Assembly: GCA_025056655.1 (NCBI GenBank)
Contig: JANWVL010000132.1
Span: 1 to 39,436 of the forward strand
DNA from: Candidatus Methylacidiphilales bacterium
GTDB taxonomy: Bacteria; Verrucomicrobiota; Verrucomicrobiia; Methylacidiphilales; JANWVL01
Direction: 5' to 3'
DNA length: 39,436 nucleotides
Shown here: positions 24,172 to 32,037 of the stretch, piece after piece
Layout of the letters: each line of letters starts with the position of its first letter
Numbering within the stretch: the stretch's first letter is position 1
Translations under genes and position numbers: made by a program
The notes under the pieces: model-generated
Told to the model about the DNA's origin: nothing
Seen by the model: only the letters and a program-made list of their open reading frames with translations
The model's database searches: none

Positions 24172-25307
24172 GCGTCTCATCAAAACCTCGTGTTCTTCTT
24201 GGCATGTCTGGCGGTGTGGATTCCTCTGTGGCCGCTTATTTGCTAAAGAAGGCAGGCTATGATGTGATCGGCATCACGCTAAAAATATGGCCGCAGGATT
24301 GTCTTACCCGAGCTGAAGATAAATGCTGCGGTCCACAAGCGGTCGCTGACGCGCGAATGGTGGCTCATGCCTTGGACATTCCTCATTATGTTCTCGATGA
24401 AGCTGAGAGCTTTTCGAGGATGGTGATTGATTATTTTACCGAAGAATATCGCCAAGGACGCACACCGATTCCGTGCGTGCTCTGTAATGAAAAACTTAAA
24501 TTCGGCAAGCTGCGGACGACTGCGGCCTCTCTAGGGGCAGAATATATCGCCACCGGACACTACGCACGAGTGGAGCACTTCAATGACGGTCGCCCTTCCG
24601 TTCTCCGTCGTGCCATCGATCGCCGCAAAGACCAGTCTTACTTTCTTTTTAGTCTGTCTCCAGACCAGCTCCGGAAGATTCTCTTTCCTATTGGCCACCT
24701 CAATAAAAACGAAGTCCGTGAGATTGCCCAATCGCTTGGTCTAAAAGTTTACGACAAAGAGGAGAGCCAGGAAATTTGCTTTGTGCCGAATAATGACTAC
24801 CTGGCCTTCCTCAAAAGCCATTACCAGACCCATCATTTACAATTCAAAACTGGCGGCATTTATCATCGAGATGGTCGTTATTTAGGTGAACACACCGGTA
24901 TCGAAAACTATACCATCGGCCAGCGTCGAGGCTTGCCGGGTGGACAAGGACAACCCCTTTACGTCATTCATATTGATGCCGAGCAGCATCGAATCATAGT
25001 CGGCCCGGAGTCAGATTTAATGCGCCAAGATTGTCTTTTGCAGCGAGTCAACTGGCTACAATCACCTCCATCGCCTGATGAGAACTTAGAGGTGAAACTT
25101 CGCCACAATGCACCGCCCGTCCGTGCGCGAGTTCATCAGTTGCCCGACAACCAAGCGCGTTTGGTCTTCGACGAGCCACAGTCTGGAATCGCTCCAGGAC
25201 AGGCCGCCGTCTTTTTTCGTGACGACCTTGTCATCGGTGGAGGATGGGTTACGCAGCAAGATAAAGCAACTTCTCTGGAGGTAGTTGCAGATGCAGCGAT
25301 AAAATAA
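24168..25307 (+). CDS. mnmA: tRNA 2-thiouridine synthase
   Basis: 379 residues. The PP-loop ATP pyrophosphatase motif GMSGGVDSSVAA is at about 12-23. The two catalytic Cys residues lie in IPCVLCNEKLKFG (about residue 102) and EICFVPNN (about 200). GHYARV and the C-terminal barrel (NYTIGQRRGL, APGQAAVFF) are also present. It activates and thiolates U34 of the Lys, Glu and Gln tRNAs, taking sulfur from a relay that starts at a cysteine desulfurase. It is coupled to folD by a four-base overlap. Confidence 0.96.
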   Translation: MSVSSKPRVLLGMSGGVDSSVAAYLLKKAGYDVIGITLKIWPQDCLTRAEDKCCGPQAVADARMVAHALDIPHYVLDEAESFSRMVIDYFTEEYRQGRTPIPCVLCNEKLKFGKLRTTAASLGAEYIATGHYARVEHFNDGRPSVLRRAIDRRKDQSYFLFSLSPDQLRKILFPIGHLNKNEVREIAQSLGLKVYDKEESQEICFVPNNDYLAFLKSHYQTHHLQFKTGGIYHRDGRYLGEHTGIENYTIGQRRGLPGGQGQPLYVIHIDAEQHRIIVGPESDLMRQDCLLQRVNWLQSPPSPDENLEVKLRHNAPPVRARVHQLPDNQARLVFDEPQSGIAPGQAAVFFRDDLVIGGGWVTQQDKATSLEVVADAAIK

Positions 25308-25346
25308 TTGCTCCGCAAGCCAGATTAATTCATATATTCCAATTTT

Positions 25347-25727
25347 ATGCAGCTTGAAAATTATCTGCCGATTTTTCTCCAAGTAGTGATTGCGGTCATC
25401 TTTGCGGCTGGGGCTTTGATCACCTCAGTCCTCATAGGCCAAAAAGGCCGAAGAAGCCCCCTCAAAGATACCCCCTACGAATGCGGGAAACCAGCCATCG
25501 GAGTCACCAATCCGCGATTTTCCGTTAAATTCTACATGATCGCGATGCTCTTTATTCTTTTTGATATTGAGACGGTTTTCATTTTGACCTGGGGGCTCAT
25601 TTACCGAGAAGCGGTTTTACAAGGGCTAGGAGTTCTTTGGGGTATGATCAGTTTTATAATTATCCTGTTGATCGCTTTTCTTTACGCATACAAACGACGC
25701 GTCTTTGAGTGGGTTAAAGAATCTTAA
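25347..25727 (+). CDS. nuoA: NADH-quinone oxidoreductase subunit A
   Basis: 126 residues with three transmembrane helices (about 7-29, 62-84, 91-113) and the conserved loop YECGKPAIG followed by RFSVKFYMIAMLFILFDIE. NuoA is a membrane subunit of complex I next to the quinone chamber. It normally starts a nuoA-to-N operon, but here DUF423 and yjbQ genes follow and no other nuo gene is in the window. The ATG at 25347 has no Shine-Dalgarno. Confidence 0.93.
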   Translation: MQLENYLPIFLQVVIAVIFAAGALITSVLIGQKGRRSPLKDTPYECGKPAIGVTNPRFSVKFYMIAMLFILFDIETVFILTWGLIYREAVLQGLGVLWGMISFIIILLIAFLYAYKRRVFEWVKES

Positions 25728-25736
25728 ACTCAGTCT

Positions 25737-26087
25737 ATGACCACACGTCTGGCTGGTGTTTTAGGTTTTCTGGGGGTGATATTAGGTGCATGGGGGGCTC
25801 ACGGTTTGCGATCGCATCTTACCCAACTCGGCACACTCCATTACTGGGAGACAGCCGTGTTATATCACCTTATCCATGCAGTAGCGCTCTTAACGATTGG
25901 CATGCAGGGAAAATTTCGAGCTCGCGTTGCGCGTGTAGCTTTCTTTCTGGGGGTGCTTATTTTCAGCGGAAGCCTCTACTTACTTGCGATAACGGGATGG
26001 AAGTGGCTGGGTGCGATCACGCCGATAGGAGGCTTGATGTTTGTGCTCGGCTGGGGGTCTCTCCTCTTCACGCGCTCTGAATACTAG
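25737..26087 (+). CDS. DUF423 family small membrane protein
   Basis: 116 residues with four predicted helices and the family pattern GVLGFLGVILGAWGAHGL near the N terminus, then HYWETAVLYHLIHAVALL and GSLYLLAITGWKWLGAITPIGG. Function is unknown; homologues are widespread inner-membrane proteins (YwdK/YgdD type). It begins nine bases after nuoA and ends just before yjbQ, so these genes probably share a transcript. Confidence 0.9.
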   Translation: MTTRLAGVLGFLGVILGAWGAHGLRSHLTQLGTLHYWETAVLYHLIHAVALLTIGMQGKFRARVARVAFFLGVLIFSGSLYLLAITGWKWLGAITPIGGLMFVLGWGSLLFTRSEY

Positions 26088-26091
26088 GGCT

Positions 26092-26517
26092 ATGGCTTGG
26101 GTTCATTATGCTGAGATGATCGAGGTCGCAACCCAGGGGCGCGGCACATATGAAATCACAGATACAGTGCGGCGGCATTGCGCTGCTTCAAAGGTCAGGG
26201 AGGGTCAATGTGTGATCTTCGTCCAACATACTAGCGCAAGCCTGGTGATCTACGAAAACGCAGACCCTACAGCTCGCTGCGACCTACATGCATTCATGGA
26301 CCAGCTCGTGCCGGATCGTGGTCACTATCAACACGACTTAGAAGGCCCTGATGATGCTACCAGCCATCTTAAAATGGCTCTCACGCGCACTTCTGAGGCC
26401 ATCCCGATAGTGAATCAGCGACTTGCCCTTGGCACATGGCAAGGAATTTTTCTTTTTGAACATCGTGATACTCCTCACCGCCGTCGCCTTGTCATTTCGA
26501 TTCTTGGCATTGCATGA
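26092..26517 (+). CDS. yjbQ: YjbQ/UPF0047 family protein
   Basis: 141 residues from the ATG at 26092; an upstream frame to 26041 overlaps the DUF423 gene and is not needed. Family motifs are IFVQHTSASLVIYENADP, a run with HDLEGPDDATSHLK, and the C-terminal LGTWQGIFLFEHRD. The His and Asp residues in the first two motifs form the presumed metal/active site. A thiamine-phosphate-synthase-like side activity has been reported for E. coli YjbQ, but the physiological role is unclear. The start lies four bases after the preceding stop. Confidence 0.92.
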   Translation: MAWVHYAEMIEVATQGRGTYEITDTVRRHCAASKVREGQCVIFVQHTSASLVIYENADPTARCDLHAFMDQLVPDRGHYQHDLEGPDDATSHLKMALTRTSEAIPIVNQRLALGTWQGIFLFEHRDTPHRRRLVISILGIA

Positions 26518-26574
26518 AGACAAGTGGAAAATGGCGCTTGTCTGCCTTCCCTTGGTGATTAGCTTGATAATAAG

Positions 26575-27570
26575 ATGCGTCACGGTTCAGCATTATTTAA
26601 TTTTGCAATCCTGATTTTTTTAGGTGCGACTCAGACCGCCTTCGCACAAATTGAACTCGCTGCTCGACTCGAGCGCACACTCTTCCTTCTCTACGAGCCA
26701 ATCCACGCTGAAGTAAGCGTCACTAACAAAGCAGGCTACGATTTAGTCCTCGATGGCAGCGGGTTGCGGCCGTGGCTTTCATTTATCATTCTCCGTCCTG
26801 ACAACTCTTCGGTCCGTCCAGATCAAAGTTTTGAGTTTTCTCCCGTCGAATTAGCTGCTGGAGAGACGCGCACTTTTAGAGTTAATATCACCCCACTTTA
26901 TGCCATACGCGACACAGGCTCGTATCGTTTGAAGGCTGTTGTGTCCGTCGGAGGCGTCGAATTCGTCACTCAACCAATCGAATTTTCCATAGCTAATGGA
27001 CACACCATATGGAAAGAAAAACGGCCTGTGGAAGGCTCAGAGCGCACGTATTCCCTTATCCGTTTCAACTATAACATGGAGGCGACCGGCCTTTATCTCC
27101 GTGTCGAAGATGAAAAAGAAAACGTGGTTTACGTCACTCATCCGATCGGTGAGATTGTGGATTTCACAGCTCCCCGGACTGCTTTTGATGAACAAGGCCG
27201 CTTGCACATACTCCACGTCATTGGCAGAGGTCTTCATCGCTATACAGTCGCTTCTCCTGTCGGAGCAATTCTAAACCGTGATGAGTATCAAAGTGTTGGA
27301 GATTTCTCTCCATCGCTAGTTAAATTAAAAGACGGCTCTGTGAACGTCCTTGGAGCTAGACCTCGCCCTCCCAATCGACGCGAACGCCTCTCGGAAGCTC
27401 AATTGCTCTTGGCTGAATCGTCTGCCTCTGAACCATCCGGGGAATTTTCCAAGGATAAAATAGCCACTAAAGAGCTGCCTGCGACAACAGCGTCGGCAGA
27501 TGATTCTCCTAAACAAAGGAGACAACAAGCTGTGCGAGATACAGCCTTGCCGGAAGGCGGTTTATTTTGA
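26575..27570 (+). CDS. Exported protein of unknown function
   Basis: 331 residues. A signal peptide (about 1-25, cleavage after FAQ) is followed by what looks like an all-beta, Ig-like domain (about 27-140: ERTLFLLYEPIHAEVSVTN, LAAGETRTFRVNI, GSYRLKAVVSV) and a second beta-rich part to about 262. The last 65 residues form a Pro/Ser/Glu-rich, probably disordered tail. No catalytic motif is visible and I do not recognise a named family. It is the last gene before tRNA-Gln on this strand and could share a transcript with yjbQ, 57 bases upstream. Confidence 0.8.
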   Translation: MRHGSALFNFAILIFLGATQTAFAQIELAARLERTLFLLYEPIHAEVSVTNKAGYDLVLDGSGLRPWLSFIILRPDNSSVRPDQSFEFSPVELAAGETRTFRVNITPLYAIRDTGSYRLKAVVSVGGVEFVTQPIEFSIANGHTIWKEKRPVEGSERTYSLIRFNYNMEATGLYLRVEDEKENVVYVTHPIGEIVDFTAPRTAFDEQGRLHILHVIGRGLHRYTVASPVGAILNRDEYQSVGDFSPSLVKLKDGSVNVLGARPRPPNRRERLSEAQLLLAESSASEPSGEFSKDKIATKELPATTASADDSPKQRRQQAVRDTALPEGGLF

Positions 27571-27599
27571 GGTGTCGGGTTGATTTTTTGATCTTCCCT

Positions 27600-27637
27600 T
27601 TTCGGAATCTTGACCAAATCCGAAACCAACGTATTTT
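27600..27637 (+). promoter_or_regulatory. Candidate tRNA-Gln promoter with a dyad around the -35 box
   Basis: TTGACC (27610-27615) and TATTTT (27632-27637) are 16 bases apart and end 13 bases before the tRNA, a plausible sigma-70 promoter. A perfect 7-bp inverted repeat, TTTCGGA (27600-27606) and TCCGAAA (27619-27625), places the -35 box in its 12-base loop. It might be an operator, or the hairpin could act as a weak terminator for the upstream gene, but no T-tract follows directly. Confidence 0.4.
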
Positions 27638-27650
27638 TCTATTGTCTCAC

Positions 27651-27726
27651 TGCCGTGTGGTGCAATTGGTAGCACACCTGACTCTGGATCAGGGTGTTCT
27701 TGGTTCGAGTCCAAGCGCGGCAGCCA
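27651..27726 (+). tRNA. tRNA-Gln (anticodon CTG)
   Basis: A 76-base cloverleaf. The acceptor stem is TGCCGTG with CGCGGCA, including one G-T pair. The D arm contains AATTGGTA. The anticodon stem CCTGA/TCAGG encloses loop CTCTGGA, giving anticodon CTG. The T arm is CTTGG-TTCGAGT-CCAAG. The discriminator is G and the CCA end is encoded. A U1-A72 pair, as here, is typical of tRNA-Gln. Confidence 0.95.
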
Positions 27727-27809
27727 TACGTCTCATCTCGTGGGTGTCTACTTGACCAATGACCTCACATTATGCTGAAGTGTCAAAGCAAAGCTAACAT
27801 ACATCACTG

Positions 27810-28397
27810 ATGAATCATTCCCTCACTACTCCGTTGACGGCAGAAGCCGTAGCAGCGCTTCATGTAGGAGACCAAGTCTCTCTCTCAGGTGTAATCTATA
27901 CAGGGCGTGACGCCGTTCATAAATACCTCTACAAAGGTGGGCAGCTCCCAGAAGGTTTGGATTGGCGAGGCGCGGCTCTCTATCATTGTGGCCCGGTGAT
28001 GCTGCCTCAAGATGACGGCACCTATCGCTGCATCGCAGCGGGCCCTACGACTTCCAGCCGTGAAGAGCCGTATCAATGGAAGATCATCCGGGACTTTGGG
28101 ATTCGCGCAGTGATTGGCAAAGGCGGAATGGGCGAACGCACAGTGCAAGCCTGCCGAGAACACGGTTGCGTCTATCTTCATGCTATCGGAGGAGCTGCAC
28201 AAGTCTATGCCGAGACGGTTAAAAGAGTGCGAAATGTATATTTCCTTGAAAAATTCGGCTCTCCTGAAGCGATCTGGGAACTTGAAGTCGAGGGATTTAT
28301 CGCCACGGTGACGATAGATTCTCACGGACAATCTCTCCATCAAAAAGTGTGGGAAGCTTCAAGCAAACAGCTTGAAGCCCTGTATCGTGCAGTGTGA
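27810..28397 (+). CDS. Fumarate hydratase class I beta-domain protein (fumarase/tartrate dehydratase beta-type)
   Basis: 195 residues. Recognisable blocks are LTAEAVAALHVGDQVSLSG, GRDAVHKYL, YHCGPVML, AAGPTTSSREEPY and IGKGGMGERTV, then HAIGGAAQVYAETV. These match the C-terminal domain of FumA or the small subunit of two-subunit fumarase and tartrate dehydratases. That domain completes the active site for reversible hydration of fumarate with a 4Fe-4S alpha subunit. No alpha subunit gene is present here, so it must be encoded elsewhere. The ATG at 27810 has no Shine-Dalgarno. Confidence 0.88.
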   Translation: MNHSLTTPLTAEAVAALHVGDQVSLSGVIYTGRDAVHKYLYKGGQLPEGLDWRGAALYHCGPVMLPQDDGTYRCIAAGPTTSSREEPYQWKIIRDFGIRAVIGKGGMGERTVQACREHGCVYLHAIGGAAQVYAETVKRVRNVYFLEKFGSPEAIWELEVEGFIATVTIDSHGQSLHQKVWEASSKQLEALYRAV

Positions 28398-28479
28398 TGA
28401 TTGAGAGATTCGACTTTACTCGAGCCGCTTGCGTCACACGAGTTTGCTTGTAACTTGGGGAGCCTGATTCTTCAAAAGT

Positions 28480-29790
28480 ATGGATTCCAACATATACCCG
28501 CAAGTCATCCGTGATTTTCTGCCCGACTCAAATGCTCCTGAGTGGTGGGAGAGTGCGAGAAAGAAAGCATGGGAGCGATATCAATCCAGCCCTATGCCAA
28601 CGATGAAAAACGAGCAGTGGCGATTTACGGATATTCGCAAGATCAATTTGGAAAGTTACTGTCTAGATGTTCCGTTTAGCAATGAAGATGTGTCGAGATG
28701 CCTGCGATTTATTGAGGAGCTTTCGCTTCCCTACCTAGCAGCAGCTCGATTGGTTTTTTTGAATGATCGCTTGATTGATTACACACGCTCCGTGGGGTCT
28801 CAGGGTCTGATTTGTATGCCGTTAAGTGAAGCTATTAAGGAGCGTCCTGATCTTGTGCAATCAAGTTTTGAAGATGATCGAGCCTCGCTCGGCTCCCAAA
28901 AATTCCTATATTTGCAGCAGGCACAAGGCAAATCTGGGGCTGTTGTGATTTTTCCACGCGGCCTCATTCTTGAAGAGCCGATAGAAATACATCATTTTCT
29001 TACAGAAGATTATGCTTCATGTTTCCCGCGGCTTTTGGTGATAGCGGAGGAGCAATCGCAAGGAGAGATCGTTGAATTTTGCCATGGACTAAGTCGAGAT
29101 CAAGGTGGGCTTTGTGTTGGCAGGAGTGAATTGATATTGAAACCGGGAGCTAATTTGCGACTGATACGAACGCAAAATTGGGGTGAAAAAGCGCAATCTT
29201 ACTACGTCAATGCCTCCCTTCTCGAACGTGATGCGGCACTTGTTACGTTTATATTGAATTTGGGTTCTGCCTACGCTCGCACGGAGTCTAAATCTCGTCT
29301 TGTGGGCAGTGGAGCGCGCTCAGATATGTTGTCGCTTTCGGTTGCTCATGGTGTGCAAGAATATGATCAACGCACGTATCAAGATCACATAGCCGCTCAC
29401 ACCACCAGTGATTTGCTTTATAAAAATGCCTTGTGTGATGGATCTCGAACGATTTTTTCTGGGATGATCCGTGTGGAGCCTGAGGCTCAGCACACCGATG
29501 CTTATCAATCCAATCGCAATCTTTTGCTTTCGGAAGAAGCAGAGGCGAATTCGCTTCCGGGACTAGAAATTCAGGCGAACGAAGTCCGTTGCACGCACGG
29601 CGCAACCACTGGACAGATCGATCCTGAGCAACTTTTCTATCTGTTGTCGCGCGGGTTGTCCTTAAAGGTCGCTCGAAAACTTTTTATTTTTGGCTTCTTC
29701 CAGGACGTCTTTGACCGTGTCGGGGATCCGAAACTTGTTGGCTTTCTGACTCAAATGATCGAGGATAAGCTCAAATCTGATATTGATTGA
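28480..29790 (+). CDS. sufD: Fe-S cluster assembly protein SufD
   Basis: 436 residues of the SufB/SufD beta-helix family. An N-terminal helical segment with MKNEQWRFTDIRKINLE precedes the parallel beta-helix core (about 150-400), with LEEPIEIHHF and the C-terminal block EVRCTHGATTGQIDPEQLFYLLSRGL. The last of these contains the conserved His and the ends typical of SufD. In the SufBC2D scaffold SufD partners SufB and the ATPase SufC. No sufB or sufC lies beside it here. It ends six bases before the sufT start. Confidence 0.92.
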   Translation: MDSNIYPQVIRDFLPDSNAPEWWESARKKAWERYQSSPMPTMKNEQWRFTDIRKINLESYCLDVPFSNEDVSRCLRFIEELSLPYLAAARLVFLNDRLIDYTRSVGSQGLICMPLSEAIKERPDLVQSSFEDDRASLGSQKFLYLQQAQGKSGAVVIFPRGLILEEPIEIHHFLTEDYASCFPRLLVIAEEQSQGEIVEFCHGLSRDQGGLCVGRSELILKPGANLRLIRTQNWGEKAQSYYVNASLLERDAALVTFILNLGSAYARTESKSRLVGSGARSDMLSLSVAHGVQEYDQRTYQDHIAAHTTSDLLYKNALCDGSRTIFSGMIRVEPEAQHTDAYQSNRNLLLSEEAEANSLPGLEIQANEVRCTHGATTGQIDPEQLFYLLSRGLSLKVARKLFIFGFFQDVFDRVGDPKLVGFLTQMIEDKLKSDID

Positions 29791-29795
29791 ATCGT

Positions 29796-30347
29796 ATGCC
29801 TACGGAGTTAGTAAAACTTATTCGAGATTGCCCAGCGATTCGTATTCCGACAGGAGAACCCTTTACTCTTGCCGCTGGAACGGAGGGATACATTACTCAA
29901 AGACTCGGCGACACCATCACGCTTGCCTTTTCTGGGGGACTAGCTCGTGTGGAGGCAAAGGATGCTGATGCTCTGGGATTAAAAGTTTCAAAAGAGGAAC
30001 AAAGAAGCTCTTCTGGGGAAGGGCCTACTGAACCTCCTACACAGGAAGCGCTGCTTAAAGCCCTGAAGAATGTCTATGACCCGGAGATCCCTGTCAACAT
30101 AGTGGATCTAGGCTTAGTCTATTCAGCAGAGATTTTTCCGGTTGGAGAAGACCGTTACCGTGCGGAGATCAAGATGACGCTTACAGCACCAGGATGCGGG
30201 ATGGGGCCAGTGATTTCGGCGGATGTTCAGAAACGGGCTTTGAGCGTCCCCGGTATTGTAGAGGCGAACGTGGAGTTGGTCTGGGATCCTCCGTGGAACC
30301 AAAGTATGATGTCGGAACTCGGCAAGATGCAGCTCGGTCTGATCTAG
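29796..30347 (+). CDS. sufT: SufT-type Fe-S maturation protein (MIP18/DUF59 domain)
   Basis: 183 residues from the ATG at 29796; a TTG at 29787 overlapping the sufD stop is an alternative. The first about 70 residues are the SufT-specific N-terminal part (IRIPTGEPFTLAAGTEGYITQ). After a Ser/Glu linker, the MIP18 domain (about 82-165) runs from ALKNVYDPEIPVNIVDLGL to TLTAPGCGMGPVI and LVWDPPWNQSMMSE. The Cys in APGCG is the conserved one. SufT helps mature Fe-S proteins under high demand. The gene directly follows sufD, supporting the assignment. Confidence 0.9.
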   Translation: MPTELVKLIRDCPAIRIPTGEPFTLAAGTEGYITQRLGDTITLAFSGGLARVEAKDADALGLKVSKEEQRSSSGEGPTEPPTQEALLKALKNVYDPEIPVNIVDLGLVYSAEIFPVGEDRYRAEIKMTLTAPGCGMGPVISADVQKRALSVPGIVEANVELVWDPPWNQSMMSELGKMQLGLI

Positions 30348-30368
30348 CCAGCCTTCTAGCCTGGCTGG
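30346..30368. terminator. Weak hairpin between convergent sufT and branching-enzyme genes
   Basis: AGCCAG (30346-30351) can pair with CTGGCT (30361-30366), or alternatively CCAGCC (30348-30353) with GGCTGG (30363-30368), both with nine-base loops. It lies just after the sufT stop and beyond the stop of the opposing GH57 gene. No T-tract follows on either strand, so intrinsic termination is only a possibility. Confidence 0.3.
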
Positions 30369-30394
30369 GTGGGTGTAGGGCGTGGAGCGACGAG

Positions 30395-31978
30395 TTAGAT
30401 GTAGTAACGCCAGTTGATATTTGGGAAGATATTATCGCGCCACTCGCAGTTGCTGAGAAAATCGGTGTCGATTGAGTTATTCTTGATCTGCTCGTAGAGT
30501 CGGTTGAATCGAAGGATGTGATCTTTGGTGCGTTTGATGGCGTAGGGGACCATGGTGCCAGTCTTCATGATGAAAGCCCAGTCTGAAGACTGCGCTAGGA
30601 GCAGCTCTCGAGCTGCTTGTTTCATGGCGCGTTCCGTCAAGCCGTAGCAATCGCGGAATTGATTGGCTAGCTCGATCATGCGCTTGGCTGCTTGATGCAA
30701 GTGAGGATAGATCCAGTCGTTTGAGCCTTCGAGCCAGACTTCCCAGTAACCTTTATTCCCCCACGAGGAGGCGGAAGGTTGAGCGAGCTGCTGTGTCGGG
30801 TATCTCTGTAGATATTCGGAGGGGGTGATGGTTTTGAAAATGTTTTGATCGTAGGCTACTTTACGGAGGAGAAAATTCAGGAAATCAGGACCTTCAAACC
30901 ACCAGTGACCGAATAGCTCGGCATCGTAAGGCGCGACGACTATGGGGCGGATACCTAGTGTGCGATGTAGGTGCTCGATTTGTCTTTCGCGATTAAACAT
31001 GAAGTTGCCTGCGTGGATGGCAGCTTTTTCTCTGGCTGCTCGTGGGCGGTAAGGCTCTTTGTGCTGAGTGCGACCTGTGATGCGATAATATTTTAGGCCG
31101 GTGAATTTTCGAAGGCCGTTTGATTGTATGTATGGTTTGATGTAATCATAGTCGAGGTCATAGCCGACATCTCGATAAAATTCGCGATAGTCGAAATCGC
31201 CGGGATAGCCCTCCTCTGCGCTCCATACTTGTTTGGAAGATTCGATGTCGCGGCCGAAAGCTGCAGGACCTGTGCGGGTGTAAAGAGGCGCGTAGACGCC
31301 GAAGCGTGGTTGAGGGTCAGCAAGCATGATTCCGTGGGAGTCGAGGATGAACCATCGGATGTTTGCCTCTTGCAGAAACTTATCTACGCCTGGGACGTAA
31401 GCGCATTCTGGGAGCCAGATTCCTCGTGGGTCGCGGCCGAAGCATTCGCGATAGTGATCGCGAGCGATCAGGATTTGGGCGCGAACGGCTTGTGGATAAT
31501 CCATCATGAGGGGCAGATAGCCGTGTGTGGCGCCGCAGGTGATGATTTCGAGTTTGCCGGCGTCTTGGAATTTGCGGAAAGCTGCGACCAGATTGCGGTG
31601 ATATTTATCGCAGAAGACCCAGCGGCAGTTTTCGAGGCGGTCTTTATAGAACCAAGCGAGCTCGTGGAAGGCGGGGTCGTGTTTTGTGCGCTCGATTTCT
31701 TTGTAGCAGAGCTCGATGAGTTTGTTGAGGTGGCGAATGTAGCGTTCTTGTAAGAGTCCGTCCATGAGCATGGAGCAGAGTGGGGGGGTCAAGGACATGG
31801 TGAGGCGGAAATCGACTCCATCGTTGAGGAGGCCATCCATCATGTTGATGAGAGGGATGTAGGTCTCGGTGATGGCTTCGTAGAGCCAGTCTTCTTCGAG
31901 GAATTCGTCGTATTCGGGATGTCTTACGAATGGGAGGTGGGCATGGAGGACGAGTGCGAGGTAGCCTTGTGGTTCCAT
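30395..31978 (-). CDS. GH57 family 1,4-alpha-glucan branching enzyme
   Basis: 527 residues, the usual size. The N terminus LVLHAHLPFVRHPEYDEFLEE is a GH57 signature. The catalytic nucleophile is Glu191 in GIWLPECAYVPG and the acid/base is Asp352 in APYDAELFGHWWFEG, close in position to Glu183 and Asp354 of the Thermococcus enzyme as I recall them. A helical C-terminal domain follows (about 410-520). It moves alpha-1,4-glucan segments to form alpha-1,6 branches in glycogen-like polymers in the cytosol. No other glycogen gene is nearby; it follows the TPR gene by 59 bases on the same strand. Confidence 0.92.
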   Translation of the reverse strand: MEPQGYLALVLHAHLPFVRHPEYDEFLEEDWLYEAITETYIPLINMMDGLLNDGVDFRLTMSLTPPLCSMLMDGLLQERYIRHLNKLIELCYKEIERTKHDPAFHELAWFYKDRLENCRWVFCDKYHRNLVAAFRKFQDAGKLEIITCGATHGYLPLMMDYPQAVRAQILIARDHYRECFGRDPRGIWLPECAYVPGVDKFLQEANIRWFILDSHGIMLADPQPRFGVYAPLYTRTGPAAFGRDIESSKQVWSAEEGYPGDFDYREFYRDVGYDLDYDYIKPYIQSNGLRKFTGLKYYRITGRTQHKEPYRPRAAREKAAIHAGNFMFNRERQIEHLHRTLGIRPIVVAPYDAELFGHWWFEGPDFLNFLLRKVAYDQNIFKTITPSEYLQRYPTQQLAQPSASSWGNKGYWEVWLEGSNDWIYPHLHQAAKRMIELANQFRDCYGLTERAMKQAARELLLAQSSDWAFIMKTGTMVPYAIKRTKDHILRFNRLYEQIKNNSIDTDFLSNCEWRDNIFPNINWRYYI

Positions 31979-32037
31979 ATTTAGAGGGTCTATTTACTGG
32001 AGGGATGTTGAAACAAAAGCATTATTTTTCGGCGAAG

